Assembly: GCA_900545515.1 (NCBI GenBank)
Contig: UQZA01000032.1
Span: 1-28,948, forward strand
DNA: 28,948 nt
DNA from: an uncultured Eubacteriales bacterium
Lineage (GTDB): Bacteria > Bacillota > Clostridia > Oscillospirales > Oscillospiraceae
Direction: 5' to 3'
Shown here: positions 17,510 through 26,577 of the stretch, piece after piece
How positions within the stretch are numbered: the first letter of the stretch is position 1
Layout: each line of letters opens with the position of its first letter
The notes under the pieces: model-generated
Seen by the model: only the letters and a program-made list of their open reading frames with translations
Told to the model about the DNA's origin: nothing
Database searches by the model: none
Translations under genes and position numbers: made by a program

Positions 17510-17946
17510 AGCGCCATCTCCCGTATTCTGGCCGCAGCCTCTTTCACGGCCCGGTGATTCTCCCCGGTGCCGGTGAGGCCCAGGGTCAGCTCCTCCGTCA
17601 GGACCACTGCCGGGAAGAAAAAGTCACAGTCCCGGCAGTCTGAAGCGTTGTTGGCCAAGGCTCCCCTGGCCCGGGCCTCAGCGGCAATGGCCCGGTTCAC
17701 CTCTTCATCGTCTGTGGCAGCCAACACCAGGAAAGCTCCCCTCAACTCCCCCGGCCGGTAGGCCCGCCGCTCCAGCCGGACCGGCAAAGAGAGAAAGGCT
17801 GGATCCGGCTCCGGCGCAATCACCGTGAGATCCGGACCAAACGCCACAAGCGTCCTGGCCCGCCGCAGGGCCACCGGGCCGCCTCCAAAGAGCAGAACCT
17901 TCCGTCCTGCCAAATTCACAAACAGGGGAAATCTTCTCTCAACCAT
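17506..17946 (-). CDS. sirC: Precorrin-2 dehydrogenase (SirC / CysG N-terminal type)
   Basis: NAD-dependent oxidation of precorrin-2 to sirohydrochlorin, the substrate of the cobalt chelatase CbiK. At 146 residues it is short, covering the Rossmann part: KVLLFGGGPVALRRARTL near the N-terminus, VLAATDDEEVN, and NNASDCRDCDFFFPA with the candidate catalytic Asp. The C-terminal helical dimerisation region of longer family members is mostly missing. CysG-N homologues can also act as ferrochelatases, so a siroheme role is not excluded. The ATG overlaps hemA by 8 bp. The enzyme assignment is good; its small size is noteworthy. Confidence 0.9.
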   Translation of the reverse strand: MVERRFPLFVNLAGRKVLLFGGGPVALRRARTLVAFGPDLTVIAPEPDPAFLSLPVRLERRAYRPGELRGAFLVLAATDDEEVNRAIAAEARARGALANNASDCRDCDFFFPAVVLTEELTLGLTGTGENHRAVKEAAARIREMAL

Positions 17947-19162
17947 CCCTCGTCACCTGCTCCATAGCCGAAAGGCACTGCCGCAGGGCCTCAGCCCCTG
18001 CGTTGTCCCGAACAGCAAACATCAACTTCTTCAGTACCTTCCCAGTGGCGGACTCCACCGCCCGGGTGAAAATCCGGTCTTGCTCTTGAGAAAGATGAAG
18101 CTCCTTCACCACATCCCGGATCCGGAAGTCCACCTCCCCGGCCAGGTAAGTCCCCAGGGCATCCACCCGGGGGATGAGATCCCGGCAGGCCTCCCAGGCC
18201 TCAAACCGCGCCTGCTCCTGGCAAAGAAGCTCCTCCGCCTGCCGCACCTGCCGCTCCAGCTCCTGCGAGGGTGGCACGGAAAATTGGTCGATGTTATACA
18301 AGGTCACATGGGGCAGCTGCGCCGCTTCGGGATCGATGTCCCGGGGCACGGCAAAGTCCAGAAACAGCACGTCATGGCCCAGACCGCAGGCTTTCAGCTC
18401 TTCGACCCGGATGGTGACGTTGGGGCTGCTGGTGGCACTCACCACCACGTCGCACTGGGGCAGACACTGGTACCGCTGGCCGTAGTCGATGCGGCTGCAC
18501 CCGGGCAGTACCTCCACCCGGCCGCTGCGGTACTGCCGCACCGTCACCGTCACCTGGGCGCCCCGCTCCAGGAGGGCGGAGGCGGACCGCTTGCCCATCT
18601 CTCCGTTGCCAATGACCAGGCACCGCTTCCCGGCGAAGTCATACCCTTCCTTCCACATCCGGTCAATGGCCAACTCGGCGGCGGAAGCGTTGGCGGTGGA
18701 CAGCAGGAGTTGGGATTTCACCCGCTTGGCTCCCGTCACCGCGTGGCGGAACAGCACCTCCAGGGTGCCGCCGCAGCACTGGGCCTCCCGGGCCCGGGAC
18801 AGGGCGTCTTTTACCTGAGCCAGGATCTGGTCCTCCCCCAGAATCATGGACCGAAGGCCGCTGGCCAGGGCAAAAAGGTAAGCTACCGCCTCTCCCTCCT
18901 CCCGGCACACCAGGTATTCCCGGTAATCCGCCGGATCCACTCCCTTCAGACCGCACAGAATCCCGGGCAGTGCCACAGGTCCCTTGGCGCTGACCCAAAG
19001 CTCCGTCCGGTTGCAGGTGGAAAGGAGAATGCAACCCTCCACCCCAGGGGTGGCGCAGACCGTCTTCATAGCCGCCTCGGCTCCGGCAGTGGTGAAGGAA
19101 AACCGTTCCCGGATCTCCACAGGAGCCCGGCTGTGGTCCATGCCAATCATCTGTATCTTCAT
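17939..19162 (-). CDS. hemA: Glutamyl-tRNA reductase
   Basis: Catalyses NADPH-dependent reduction of glutamyl-tRNA(Glu) to glutamate-1-semialdehyde, the entry step of the C5 tetrapyrrole pathway. The 407-residue protein has the N-terminal GMDHSRAPVEIRERF, the catalytic Cys50 in LLSTCNRTELW, the GEDQILAQVKDAL segment, the NADPH-binding CLVIGNGEMGK and a helical dimerisation tail. The chosen ATG (19162) matches the family start; an in-frame codon 39 bp upstream would overlap cbiC and add non-conserved residues. It sits 8 bp after cbiC. Placed here, it puts the pathway's first committed enzyme under the cobalamin riboswitch. Confidence 0.96.
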   Translation of the reverse strand: MKIQMIGMDHSRAPVEIRERFSFTTAGAEAAMKTVCATPGVEGCILLSTCNRTELWVSAKGPVALPGILCGLKGVDPADYREYLVCREEGEAVAYLFALASGLRSMILGEDQILAQVKDALSRAREAQCCGGTLEVLFRHAVTGAKRVKSQLLLSTANASAAELAIDRMWKEGYDFAGKRCLVIGNGEMGKRSASALLERGAQVTVTVRQYRSGRVEVLPGCSRIDYGQRYQCLPQCDVVVSATSSPNVTIRVEELKACGLGHDVLFLDFAVPRDIDPEAAQLPHVTLYNIDQFSVPPSQELERQVRQAEELLCQEQARFEAWEACRDLIPRVDALGTYLAGEVDFRIRDVVKELHLSQEQDRIFTRAVESATGKVLKKLMFAVRDNAGAEALRQCLSAMEQVTRDG

Positions 19163-19170
19163 GTTGTCAC

Positions 19171-19803
19171 TCACTTCATCTGGTATAGAATGGCGTTGCA
19201 AATGGCGGCGGCCACGTTGCTGCCACCCTTTCTGCCCCGGGCCACAATGTAGGGGGCAGGACCGGTCATAATGAGCTCCTTGGAAGCCACTACATTTACA
19301 AAGCCCACAGGGACCCCGATGATGAGGGCCGGGGCAATGCGCCCTTCCTCCATCAGCTCATACAGACGCACCAAAGCGGTAGGTGCGTTTCCCACAGCCA
19401 GAACCACGGGCTTTCTCAAGTCCGCCGCCTTTTCCATGCAGACAGCTGCCCGGGTGATTCCCCGGGCCTTCGCCTCTGCGGCCACGTCCGGGTCGGCCAT
19501 GAAACAGTGCACCTGGCCGCCAAACCGGGCCAGGGAAGCTTTGTTAATTCCCGCCCGGGCCATTTGGGTATCGGTGACGATGTCCGCCCCTGCCCGGATG
19601 GCCTCCATGGCCTTCTCCACCGCGCCGGGAGAGAACTTCAGATTCTCACTGTAGTCAAAGTCCGCGCTGGTGTGAATCACCCGCTTCAGGATCCCTTCTT
19701 CATAAGGTCCCCCGTAGGTCCGGGGCCCCAGCTCTTGGGAAATGATGGCAAAGCTCCGGCGTTCAATGTCTGCCGGAAGCACATGCTCCAGTTCAATTTT
19801 CAT
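19171..19803 (-). CDS. cbiC: Cobalt-precorrin-8 methylmutase
   Basis: Moves the methyl group from C11 to C12, turning cobalt-precorrin-8 into cobyrinic acid. The 210-residue protein has the normal length, the catalytic His44 in RVIHTSADFDY, and conserved ADIVTDTQMARAGINK and GVPVGFVNVVASKE. The ATG at 19803 overlaps the cbiB stop by 4 bp; the longer open frame upstream is out-of-frame cbiB sequence. Confidence 0.97.
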   Translation of the reverse strand: MKIELEHVLPADIERRSFAIISQELGPRTYGGPYEEGILKRVIHTSADFDYSENLKFSPGAVEKAMEAIRAGADIVTDTQMARAGINKASLARFGGQVHCFMADPDVAAEAKARGITRAAVCMEKAADLRKPVVLAVGNAPTALVRLYELMEEGRIAPALIIGVPVGFVNVVASKELIMTGPAPYIVARGRKGGSNVAAAICNAILYQMK

Positions 19804-20777
19804 CCTCTTAGGCCTCCAATCCATGCCAAAAGTATCACCGCCAAGCCCACGGCCACATCGCTGACCACCGTCATCAGCATGATCGCACTGGGAATGTCGG
19901 CAGGTTCCACCGGCCGCAGGCTGTCGCCGATGGTCTTCTTTTTGTGCAATTGGCCAAAATACCAGGCGTCTCCCCCCAGCTGGATCCCCAGAGCCCCAGC
20001 CATGGCAGACTCCGTCTGGGCGGAGTTGGGGCTGGCATGGCAGTACCGGTCCCGGCGAAACACCCGCCAGGCTCCCCGGCGGTCCAGGCCACAAACGCCG
20101 GACAGCAAAATCATCAGGAGCGCCGTCAACCGGGCAGGCAGGAAATTACACACGTCGTCCAGACGGGCCGCCCCTGTGCCGAAGTAGCGGTACCGGTCAT
20201 TTCGATAGCCCACCATGGAGTCCATGGTATTGACCGTCTTGTAAAAGTACCCTCCCGCCGCCCCGCCTAGGGCGGTAAATACCAGAGGCGCAATGACGCC
20301 GTCGGAGAGATTTTCCGCCACGGTCTCCACTGTGGCCTTGATGACCCCTTCCTCCGTGAGGCGCTCCGTGTCCCGGCCCACAATCATGGCGACGGCCTTT
20401 CGTCCGGCATCCAGGCTCTCCGACAGCGCTATGCCTACCTCCCCTGCAGCATCCCGGAGGCTGCCGGAGGCAAAAATGCTCCAGCACATAGCGCTCTCCA
20501 CCAGGAACCCGGCAATCCAGCTCCAGCGGTAGAGCACATACAGCAATCCCCCGGTGAGCCCCAGGGAAATAAGCGGCAAGGTCAGGGCCATGAGGATTCC
20601 GGCAGCCCGCTCCCCGGCCCTGCTCTTAGAGAACACGGCCCGGAGCAGCTTCTCCGCCTTGGATATGAGGGCTCCAATGGCCATAATCGGGTGATACAGC
20701 CTCCGGGGCCAACCCACCAGCTGTTCCCCGGCAAAGCCCACCACCATTGCCAAAGCCCGGCAAAGCATCCAATTCAC
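19800..20777 (-). CDS. cbiB: Adenosylcobinamide-phosphate synthase (integral membrane)
   Basis: Joins the aminopropanol phosphate linker made by CobD to adenosylcobyric acid. The 325-residue protein has several hydrophobic segments, including ILMALTLPLISLGLTGGLLY and a C-terminal one (VAVGLAVILLAWIGG), consistent with a membrane protein. Family motifs include HPIMAIGALI, GRDTERLTEEGVIKATVETV, NLSDGVIAPL and YKTVNTMDSMVGY. I chose the GTG at 20777, which overlaps the cbiA stop (GTGA) behind a G-rich ribosome site. The ATG three codons later (20768) is the alternative. Confidence 0.95.
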   Translation of the reverse strand: MNWMLCRALAMVVGFAGEQLVGWPRRLYHPIMAIGALISKAEKLLRAVFSKSRAGERAAGILMALTLPLISLGLTGGLLYVLYRWSWIAGFLVESAMCWSIFASGSLRDAAGEVGIALSESLDAGRKAVAMIVGRDTERLTEEGVIKATVETVAENLSDGVIAPLVFTALGGAAGGYFYKTVNTMDSMVGYRNDRYRYFGTGAARLDDVCNFLPARLTALLMILLSGVCGLDRRGAWRVFRRDRYCHASPNSAQTESAMAGALGIQLGGDAWYFGQLHKKKTIGDSLRPVEPADIPSAIMLMTVVSDVAVGLAVILLAWIGGLRG

Positions 20778-22138
20778 TTCACCGCCCCCCTTCCCCACCG
20801 GCGGCATACCTCCAGGAAGTGGGCAGCGCAGGCAGGATTGGAATGGAGGTACACATGAGGAAAGCCGCACAGGAGGTTCCCCTTGCTGTGGATGCAGCGC
20901 CAGTGGGTGCCCCGCACCGGCTTCACCCCCTCAAAATCCTCCCCCGGATCCTCCGTGTCAAAATAGTGGAACTCATGCCCCCGAAGCTCCGTCCCGGCAG
21001 GGCCGTACAGGCTCTCCCGCCGGGCCTTCAGGGTGAGGTAGCCAAACCGGCGGAGCTTTCCGGTGTACCAGGCCTTCCCTGGCAGCACCCCCGCCATGGA
21101 ATGCAGGCCGCCCTCCTGATCCTCCAGAGCCGTCTGGAGATACAGGTAGCCGCCGCACTCGGCCACGGCGGGTAGGCCGCGTCCGACGCCTCTCCGGATT
21201 TCTTCTCTTAGAACTTGGTTTTCCTCCAAAGCCTCCCCGTGGAGCTCCGGATAGCCGCCTCCCAGGAGAAGACCTGAGACTCCCTCCGGGAGCTTCCGGT
21301 CCCGCAAAGGAGAAAAGGGAACCAGCTCCGCCCCCAGGTCCTGGAGGAGCTCCAGGTTTTCCCGGTAGTAAAAGCAAAACGCCTCATCCTTGGCCACGGC
21401 CAGGCGCACCGGCTCCCCCGGCGTGAGGTCTGGTCCACTGCTTGCCAGACCGGGCGCACTGCCTGCCAAAGTGAGCAGTCCCTCCAGGTCCAGGGTCTCC
21501 TCCAGCCGGGCCGCCAGGCGCTGCAGCTTCTCCCGCAGACCGGCCACCTCCTCCGGGAGCAGAAGCCCCAGGTGGCGGCTTGCCAGGGTGAGCTCCGGTT
21601 CCTCCGGCAAGTAGCCGAAGACCCGGATACCGCAGCGGGCTTCAATCTGCACCTTCAGCTCCTGATACAGGGCCGGGGAAATCCGGTTCAGGATGACCCC
21701 CCGGATGTGGCTGTCCGGCTGGAACCGGCAGTAGCCCTCTACCACAGCGGCCACAGACAGGCCCATGCCCTTGGCCGGGACCACTAGCACCGCCGGAGTC
21801 CCCGTAGCGGCAGCCACAGCGTAACTGGAGGCCTGGCTGGTAGCGGCAATGCCGTCATAATAGCCCATCACCCCCTCCAGAATGGAAATATCCATCCCCG
21901 CCGACTCCCTGGCCAGGAGATACCGGAGGCGCTCCGGACCGGTGAAGAAGCCATCCAGATTCCCGGTTTTGGCTCCAATCACCGTGGCGTGAAACATGGG
22001 ATCGATGTAATCCGGCCCGCATTTGAAGGCCGCCGTCCGGAGGCCCCGGTTCACCAGAGTCTGCAACAGGCCGCAGGTGACGGTGGTCTTGCCGCTGCCG
22101 CTCATCACCCCGCAGAGCATCAATCTTGGACTTGCCAT
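20774..22138 (-). CDS. cbiA: Cobyrinic acid a,c-diamide synthase
   Basis: ATP- and glutamine-dependent amidation of the a and c carboxylates of cobyrinic acid. The 454-residue protein has an N-terminal P-loop (GVMSGSGKTT, 10-19), KCGPDYIDPMFH, and a C-terminal glutaminase domain with LLGGGYPELH, the nucleophile Cys328 in AECGGYLYLQ and GHEFHYFDT. The ATG follows TGGAGG and overlaps the end of the preceding fusion gene by 19 bp. The stop overlaps the cbiB GTG. Confidence 0.97.
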   Translation of the reverse strand: MASPRLMLCGVMSGSGKTTVTCGLLQTLVNRGLRTAAFKCGPDYIDPMFHATVIGAKTGNLDGFFTGPERLRYLLARESAGMDISILEGVMGYYDGIAATSQASSYAVAAATGTPAVLVVPAKGMGLSVAAVVEGYCRFQPDSHIRGVILNRISPALYQELKVQIEARCGIRVFGYLPEEPELTLASRHLGLLLPEEVAGLREKLQRLAARLEETLDLEGLLTLAGSAPGLASSGPDLTPGEPVRLAVAKDEAFCFYYRENLELLQDLGAELVPFSPLRDRKLPEGVSGLLLGGGYPELHGEALEENQVLREEIRRGVGRGLPAVAECGGYLYLQTALEDQEGGLHSMAGVLPGKAWYTGKLRRFGYLTLKARRESLYGPAGTELRGHEFHYFDTEDPGEDFEGVKPVRGTHWRCIHSKGNLLCGFPHVYLHSNPACAAHFLEVCRRWGRGAVK

Positions 22139-24087
22139 GGCAATCCTCCAAAGGAACAGATGAACACCGGGTTGCCCCCGTTCATCATGTGATAGCCCCC
22201 GATCTCTTTGGTCCGGGCGGCAGCAATTTGCACAACCTCCAGGTTGGAAAGGGGAAGCTCCCGGCTAAGCGCCAGCACCTGAGACAGCGTCTCCAGGGCA
22301 ATGGCGTTAATCACCACCCGGGCCAGGGGGTTTTTCTGCAAAATGCAGCGGACGGTCTCCCCCATGGTCCCGCCGGAGCCACCGATGAACACATGGGTGG
22401 GGGCAGGCAAGGTGACCAGAGCCTCCGGCGCGCTTCCGGCAATGACCTCCACGTTCGAAGCCGCCAACCGGCGGCAGTTCTCCCGAATGAGCGCGCAGCC
22501 CTCCTCCTTCCGCTCAATGGCATAGACCCGGCCCCGCCAGGCCAAAAGCGCCGCCTCCACAGACACCGAGCCGGTGCCCGCACCCACGTCGTAAACCACC
22601 GCATCCTCCGTCAGGCGGAGCTTGGACAGGGAGACCGAGCGCACCTCCTCCTTGGTCATGGGAACAGAACCCCGAAGGAAACTTTCGTCCGGCAGGCCCT
22701 GGGTCACCGGGACCCCACCGGCCCCCTTATACTCCACCAGGAGGCAGGATAGCGGTGGAAAATCCCGTCCCCGCAGCTCCGACGCCCGGCCGCAAACAAT
22801 CGTCTCATCCTCATAGGAGAGGTTGGAGCCCACCGATACCTGGGCGCTCCCCAGGCCACAGGCGCACAGCTCCTCCGTCAGCTCTCCCACGTTGTCTCCG
22901 GCAATGGCAAAGACCTTCCGGTGACGCCGGACTGCCCCTGCCAGGCTTCCGGACCGGCCGTGGAGGCTCATGATGGCGGCGTCCTGCCAGGATTTCCCCA
23001 GCTTGGCGCAGAGCCAGGCGGCAGAGGAGATGCCGCAAATGGTCTTCACCTTCACATAGGGTACCTCCTCCAGCCTGGCCCGGAGCTGGGCCGCGCCGCT
23101 GTAAAAGCCGGGGTCGCCTGAGAGGATCACGGCAAACCGACTCTCCTCCCGGCGCAGAATTTCCTCCACAATGGGACCGGCCCGGTACTCCGGGATCTTC
23201 TCCCCCGGGAAATCCTCCACCGCCTCCAGCATCCGCTTGGCTCCGAAGAAGACCTGGGCCTCCTCCAAGGCTCGGATTGCCTCGCCAGTCATACCCGCCC
23301 GGGTCCCCATGCCAAGGCCCACCAGAAAGACCTCCCGGTCCTCCGGCATGCCAGTGAGCTTTTCCGCCAGCTCCCGAAGAGACAGGCCCGTCTCCTCCCG
23401 GGGGCGGCGGATCACCACCACCCTGGCTCCCGCCCGGCGGGCGGCAGCCAGCTTCTCCTGAAAGCCACCGGCAGCCCCGGAGGCCTTGGTCACCAGCCAG
23501 CGGGCCCGGATCTGCCGGAGCATGGCCAGGTTCAGTTCCTCGGAAAAGGGGCCCTGCATGGCGATGAGCCGCCTGCCCTCAAAGCCCAGAGCGCGGCTCT
23601 GGGCCACGGATTCCTCTGTGGAGAGGACCCGGGCATACAGGCGGCTTTGATCCGTCACGACCCCATAGGCCGCCAGCTCCTTGCTCCCTGTGGTGAGGAG
23701 TACATTGCCGGTGACGGTATTCAAAAACCGGGCTGCCTCCTCCGTGGTGGGCACCTCCACCACCCCCTCCCGGCTCTGATCCCGGCGCAGCAGACGCATC
23801 AGGGGTAGATTCCGAGCCTGGCAGGCCTCCCGGATGTTCTCGGAAACTGCCGCCGCATAGGGGTGGGTCCCGTCGATCACCAATTCAAACGTATCCGCCG
23901 CCAGGAAGGCCTCCATCTCCCCCCGGTCCATGCGCCCGGCATGAACCCGGATGTTGACATGGCGGGGGGCGGAACGCTCCCCATACTCCGTGGCAGTGCA
24001 CACCGTCACCAGCCAGCCCCTGCCCGCGAGGCACAGGGCCAGGCGGCTGCCGTCGCTGGTGCCGGAAAAAAGCAGAGCCTTTCTCAT
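22120..24087 (-). CDS. cbiJ/cbiE/cbiT: Triple fusion: cobalt-precorrin-6A reductase, cobalt-precorrin-7 C5-methyltransferase, cobalt-precorrin-6B C15-methyltransferase (decarboxylating)
   Basis: One 655-residue polypeptide carries three enzymes. Residues 1-245 are CbiJ/CobK (FSGTSDGSRLALCL, IDGTHPYAAAVSENI, GFEGRRLIAMQGPFS), reducing cobalt-precorrin-6A. Residues ~252-455 are CbiE (FLVGLGMGTRAGMT, ILSGDPGFYSGA, ICGISSAAW). Residues ~466-640 are CbiT, with the SAM loop VYDVGAGTGSVSVEA (498-512) and FIGGSGGTMGE. CbiE-CbiT fusions (CobL-like) are common; adding CbiJ in front is less usual. No stop or frameshift is visible at the joins. The start at 24087 overlaps the cbiH stop (ATGA); the longer open frame lies in cbiH coding sequence. 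Confidence 0.95.
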   Translation of the reverse strand: MRKALLFSGTSDGSRLALCLAGRGWLVTVCTATEYGERSAPRHVNIRVHAGRMDRGEMEAFLAADTFELVIDGTHPYAAAVSENIREACQARNLPLMRLLRRDQSREGVVEVPTTEEAARFLNTVTGNVLLTTGSKELAAYGVVTDQSRLYARVLSTEESVAQSRALGFEGRRLIAMQGPFSEELNLAMLRQIRARWLVTKASGAAGGFQEKLAAARRAGARVVVIRRPREETGLSLRELAEKLTGMPEDREVFLVGLGMGTRAGMTGEAIRALEEAQVFFGAKRMLEAVEDFPGEKIPEYRAGPIVEEILRREESRFAVILSGDPGFYSGAAQLRARLEEVPYVKVKTICGISSAAWLCAKLGKSWQDAAIMSLHGRSGSLAGAVRRHRKVFAIAGDNVGELTEELCACGLGSAQVSVGSNLSYEDETIVCGRASELRGRDFPPLSCLLVEYKGAGGVPVTQGLPDESFLRGSVPMTKEEVRSVSLSKLRLTEDAVVYDVGAGTGSVSVEAALLAWRGRVYAIERKEEGCALIRENCRRLAASNVEVIAGSAPEALVTLPAPTHVFIGGSGGTMGETVRCILQKNPLARVVINAIALETLSQVLALSRELPLSNLEVVQIAAARTKEIGGYHMMNGGNPVFICSFGGLPWQVQD

Positions 24088-24812
24088 AGCCGGTACCCTC
24101 TGGGCGTCACCATATGGCCCCCAAGCTCCCGGGTCTGGGAGTTGCCCACAAACACCGTGGTAAACATGTCCGTCTCCAGCTCCCGGAGCTGGGCCAGGGT
24201 ACACACCTGGGCGCTTTCCCCGGGCCTTCCGATGTTGCGGACTGTGCCGCAAACCGTCTCCGGACTGCGGAACCGGAGCAGCAGGTCGCAGGCCCGGCGC
24301 AGGTAATCCTTCCGCTTCCGGCTGGAGGGATTGTACAGGCAGATTGCAAAATCCGCCTCCGCCGCAGCCAGGAGCCGCTTTTCAATCTTCTCCCAAGGGG
24401 TGAGCAGATCGCTGAGGCTGATCACAGCAAAGTCGTGAATGAGAGGCGCCCCCAGCACCGCCCCGCCGCTTAAGGCCGCCGTCACCCCGGGAATCACCTC
24501 AATCTCCACCTGGGGGTAGCCCTGGCCCACCTCATAGATGAGGCCGCTCATGCCATAGACCCCCCCGTCGCCGGAGCAAATCATAGCCACCGTCTGATCC
24601 TCCATGGCCTCCTGAAAGGCCAGCTGGCACCGCTCGGCTTCCTGGGTCATGGGAGTGGTGAGGAAGCGCTTGCCGGGAAAATGCTCCCGGACCAGATCCA
24701 CGTAGACCGTATAGCCCACAATCACCTGGGCCTCTCGGAGGGCGCTTGCGGCTCGGATGGTCATCTGCTCATACTCTCCCGGGCCAATGCCCACAACCAG
24801 CACTTTTTTCAT
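24084..24812 (-). CDS. cbiH: Cobalt-precorrin-3 C17-methyltransferase (ring contraction)
   Basis: SAM-dependent methylation at C17 with ring contraction, giving cobalt-precorrin-4. The 242-residue protein has VVGIGPGEYEQMT, the SAM-site ICSGDGGVYGMSGL, VIPGVTAALSGGAVLGAPL, and the CbiH/CobJ-typical LYNPSSRKRKDYL. It lacks the C-terminal extension found in some CbiH60-type enzymes. The start at 24812 overlaps the cbiG stop (ATGA) and gives the expected MKKVLVVGIGPG; further upstream codons lie in the cbiG gene. Confidence 0.96.
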   Translation of the reverse strand: MKKVLVVGIGPGEYEQMTIRAASALREAQVIVGYTVYVDLVREHFPGKRFLTTPMTQEAERCQLAFQEAMEDQTVAMICSGDGGVYGMSGLIYEVGQGYPQVEIEVIPGVTAALSGGAVLGAPLIHDFAVISLSDLLTPWEKIEKRLLAAAEADFAICLYNPSSRKRKDYLRRACDLLLRFRSPETVCGTVRNIGRPGESAQVCTLAQLRELETDMFTTVFVGNSQTRELGGHMVTPRGYRL

Positions 24813-25822
24813 AGAACAATCCTCATTTCTTTCTCCGCAGCGGCCACGGTAACCCCGTGGGCCGCCTGCTTTCTGATGCGCAGCCGGCCTCCCCCGGCAG
24901 CCAAAACCGCCGCCCGCTCGCACACATTGTCCACACCGGTGACGGTTTTCACAAATTCTGAGGGGGAAAAGTCCCCCTCTGCCTGCCGGAGCGCTTCGGC
25001 GGTATAGAAGATCAGGGGGAGCTGCTCTTCCCGGGCCCAGGCCAAAAGGCCAGGCTCGTCAGCCTTCAAATCCATGCTGGCAGCCCCCGCCACGGCACAC
25101 CGGGGAATCCGGTGGGCAGCCAGAGCGGCCTCCACAGCGGCGGCAAGCTCCTGCATCCCCGTTCCCCGCCGGCAGCCCAGCCCCAGGTATATCCCCCGGG
25201 GAATCAGAAGGAGACTGCCGGGATACCGGGCGTGGAAGCCAATCTCCACATTCTCCTCCTGAACCCGGCCCAAGGTCAGCTCCGGGGGAACCTCCCCCTC
25301 CAGGGGGAGCTCCGTGTGGAGGCCCACCGGCTTGCCCGCCAGAATGGCGGCGGAAATCTCCTTGGCCCGTCTCATAGAGGTGATGGCCAGTCCATTTTTC
25401 ACGGCGAACACGTCCACGGCAAATTTTCCATTCACATCCGTGGCCGTGGTCACCACCGGGGTGGCCCCCAGGCAGGCCGCCACTTGGCGGGTCAACTCGT
25501 TGGCTCCGCCCATGTGGCCCGAGGCCAGAGAAATGGCAAATTGCCCCCCCTCGTCCACCACCACCACCGCCGGATCCGTGGTCTTACTTTGCAGCCGTGG
25601 CGCAATGGAGCGCACGGCAATCCCCGCCGCCCCCACAAACACCAGGCCCTCCGCCTCTTCCCATGCCCTCCGGCACCAGTCCGCCAAGCGTTCCACCGGC
25701 TCCGTCCCGGCCTGGGCCGCATACTTTGCCATACTAAACGCCCGGGCCCCAGGCAGAGTCCGCCCCAGATAGGCCGCGAGGTTTGCCCCCCGGAGGGTAA
25801 AGGCCACAATCCAAACGCTCAT
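24809..25822 (-). CDS. cbiG: Cobalt-precorrin-5A hydrolase
   Basis: Opens the delta-lactone of cobalt-precorrin-5A and releases the C2 fragment as acetaldehyde, a step specific to the anaerobic pathway. All three CbiG regions are present in 337 residues. The N-terminal part has VGAAGIAVRSIAP and SGHMGGANELTRQVA; the middle part is of average length; the C-terminal part has GIYLGLGCRRGTGMQEL and SMDLKADEPGLL. It overlaps both neighbours by 4 bp. Confidence 0.96.
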   Translation of the reverse strand: MSVWIVAFTLRGANLAAYLGRTLPGARAFSMAKYAAQAGTEPVERLADWCRRAWEEAEGLVFVGAAGIAVRSIAPRLQSKTTDPAVVVVDEGGQFAISLASGHMGGANELTRQVAACLGATPVVTTATDVNGKFAVDVFAVKNGLAITSMRRAKEISAAILAGKPVGLHTELPLEGEVPPELTLGRVQEENVEIGFHARYPGSLLLIPRGIYLGLGCRRGTGMQELAAAVEAALAAHRIPRCAVAGAASMDLKADEPGLLAWAREEQLPLIFYTAEALRQAEGDFSPSEFVKTVTGVDNVCERAAVLAAGGGRLRIRKQAAHGVTVAAAEKEMRIVL

Positions 25823-26577
25823 TGTTTTGCTTCCCGGAAGCCCGTGGTAAAGGCTGGGTGGTACAGCTCCGACCGGTTGTAGTGCCGGTGTGCCACCGCC
25901 TGGCCCACCAGGATGAGGGCTGTCTTGGTAATTCCCGCCTCCCGGGCCGTCTCCGCCAGGGTCCCCACAGTGCAGACACAGGTCTTCTCATCGGGCCAGG
26001 TAGCCTTGTACACAATGGCCGCCGGGGTATCCTCTGCATATCCTCCCGCCATGAGGCGGCTGGAGAGCTCTTCCAGCATCCCCGTGGAGAGGAAAATGGC
26101 CATGCTGGCCCCATGGGCGGCAAAGGATTCGATGGATTCCCGCTCCGGCACCGGGGTTCTCCCCGCCATGCGGGTGATGATCACGCTCTGACTCACCCCC
26201 GGCAGGGTATACTCCAGGTTCAGGGCCGCTGCCGCTCCGCAAAAAGCGCTGACCCCGGGGCACACATCATAGGAAATCCCCGCCTGGTCCAGCCGGTCCA
26301 TCTGCTCCCGGATGGCCCCATAGACGCAAGGGTCGCCGGTGTGCAGACGCACCGTCATGCGCCCGGTCCGCTCCGCCTCCAACATCGCCTCCAGGACCTC
26401 CTCCAGGGTCATCCTGGCGCTGTCCATCACCTGACAACCAGGCTTTGCCCCTTCCAAAAGAGCAGGGTTCACCAAAGACCCTGCGTAGATAATGAGGTCA
26501 GCCTGGCTCAACAATCTCTGGCCCCGGACCGTAATCAAGTCCACTGCGCCGGAACCGGCGCCTACAAAATGAATCAT
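25819..26577 (-). CDS. cbiF: Cobalt-precorrin-4 C11-methyltransferase
   Basis: SAM-dependent methylation at C11 giving cobalt-precorrin-5A. The 252-residue protein has the CbiF/CobM signatures FVGAGSGAVDLITVRG, IIYAGSLVNPALL, RLHTGDPCVYGAI, YDVCPGVSAF and TLPGVSQSVIITRMAGRTPV. The order cbiF-cbiG-cbiH matches successive reaction steps. It overlaps cbiL (upstream) and cbiG (downstream) by 4 bp each. Confidence 0.97.
   Translation of the reverse strand: MIHFVGAGSGAVDLITVRGQRLLSQADLIIYAGSLVNPALLEGAKPGCQVMDSARMTLEEVLEAMLEAERTGRMTVRLHTGDPCVYGAIREQMDRLDQAGISYDVCPGVSAFCGAAAALNLEYTLPGVSQSVIITRMAGRTPVPERESIESFAAHGASMAIFLSTGMLEELSSRLMAGGYAEDTPAAIVYKATWPDEKTCVCTVGTLAETAREAGITKTALILVGQAVAHRHYNRSELYHPAFTTGFREAKQ

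Noticed and set aside
17825..19252. 475-codon plus-strand frame over hemA and sirC
   Set aside because: Antisense shadow without any family motif; hemA on the minus strand has its catalytic Cys and NADPH site intact.
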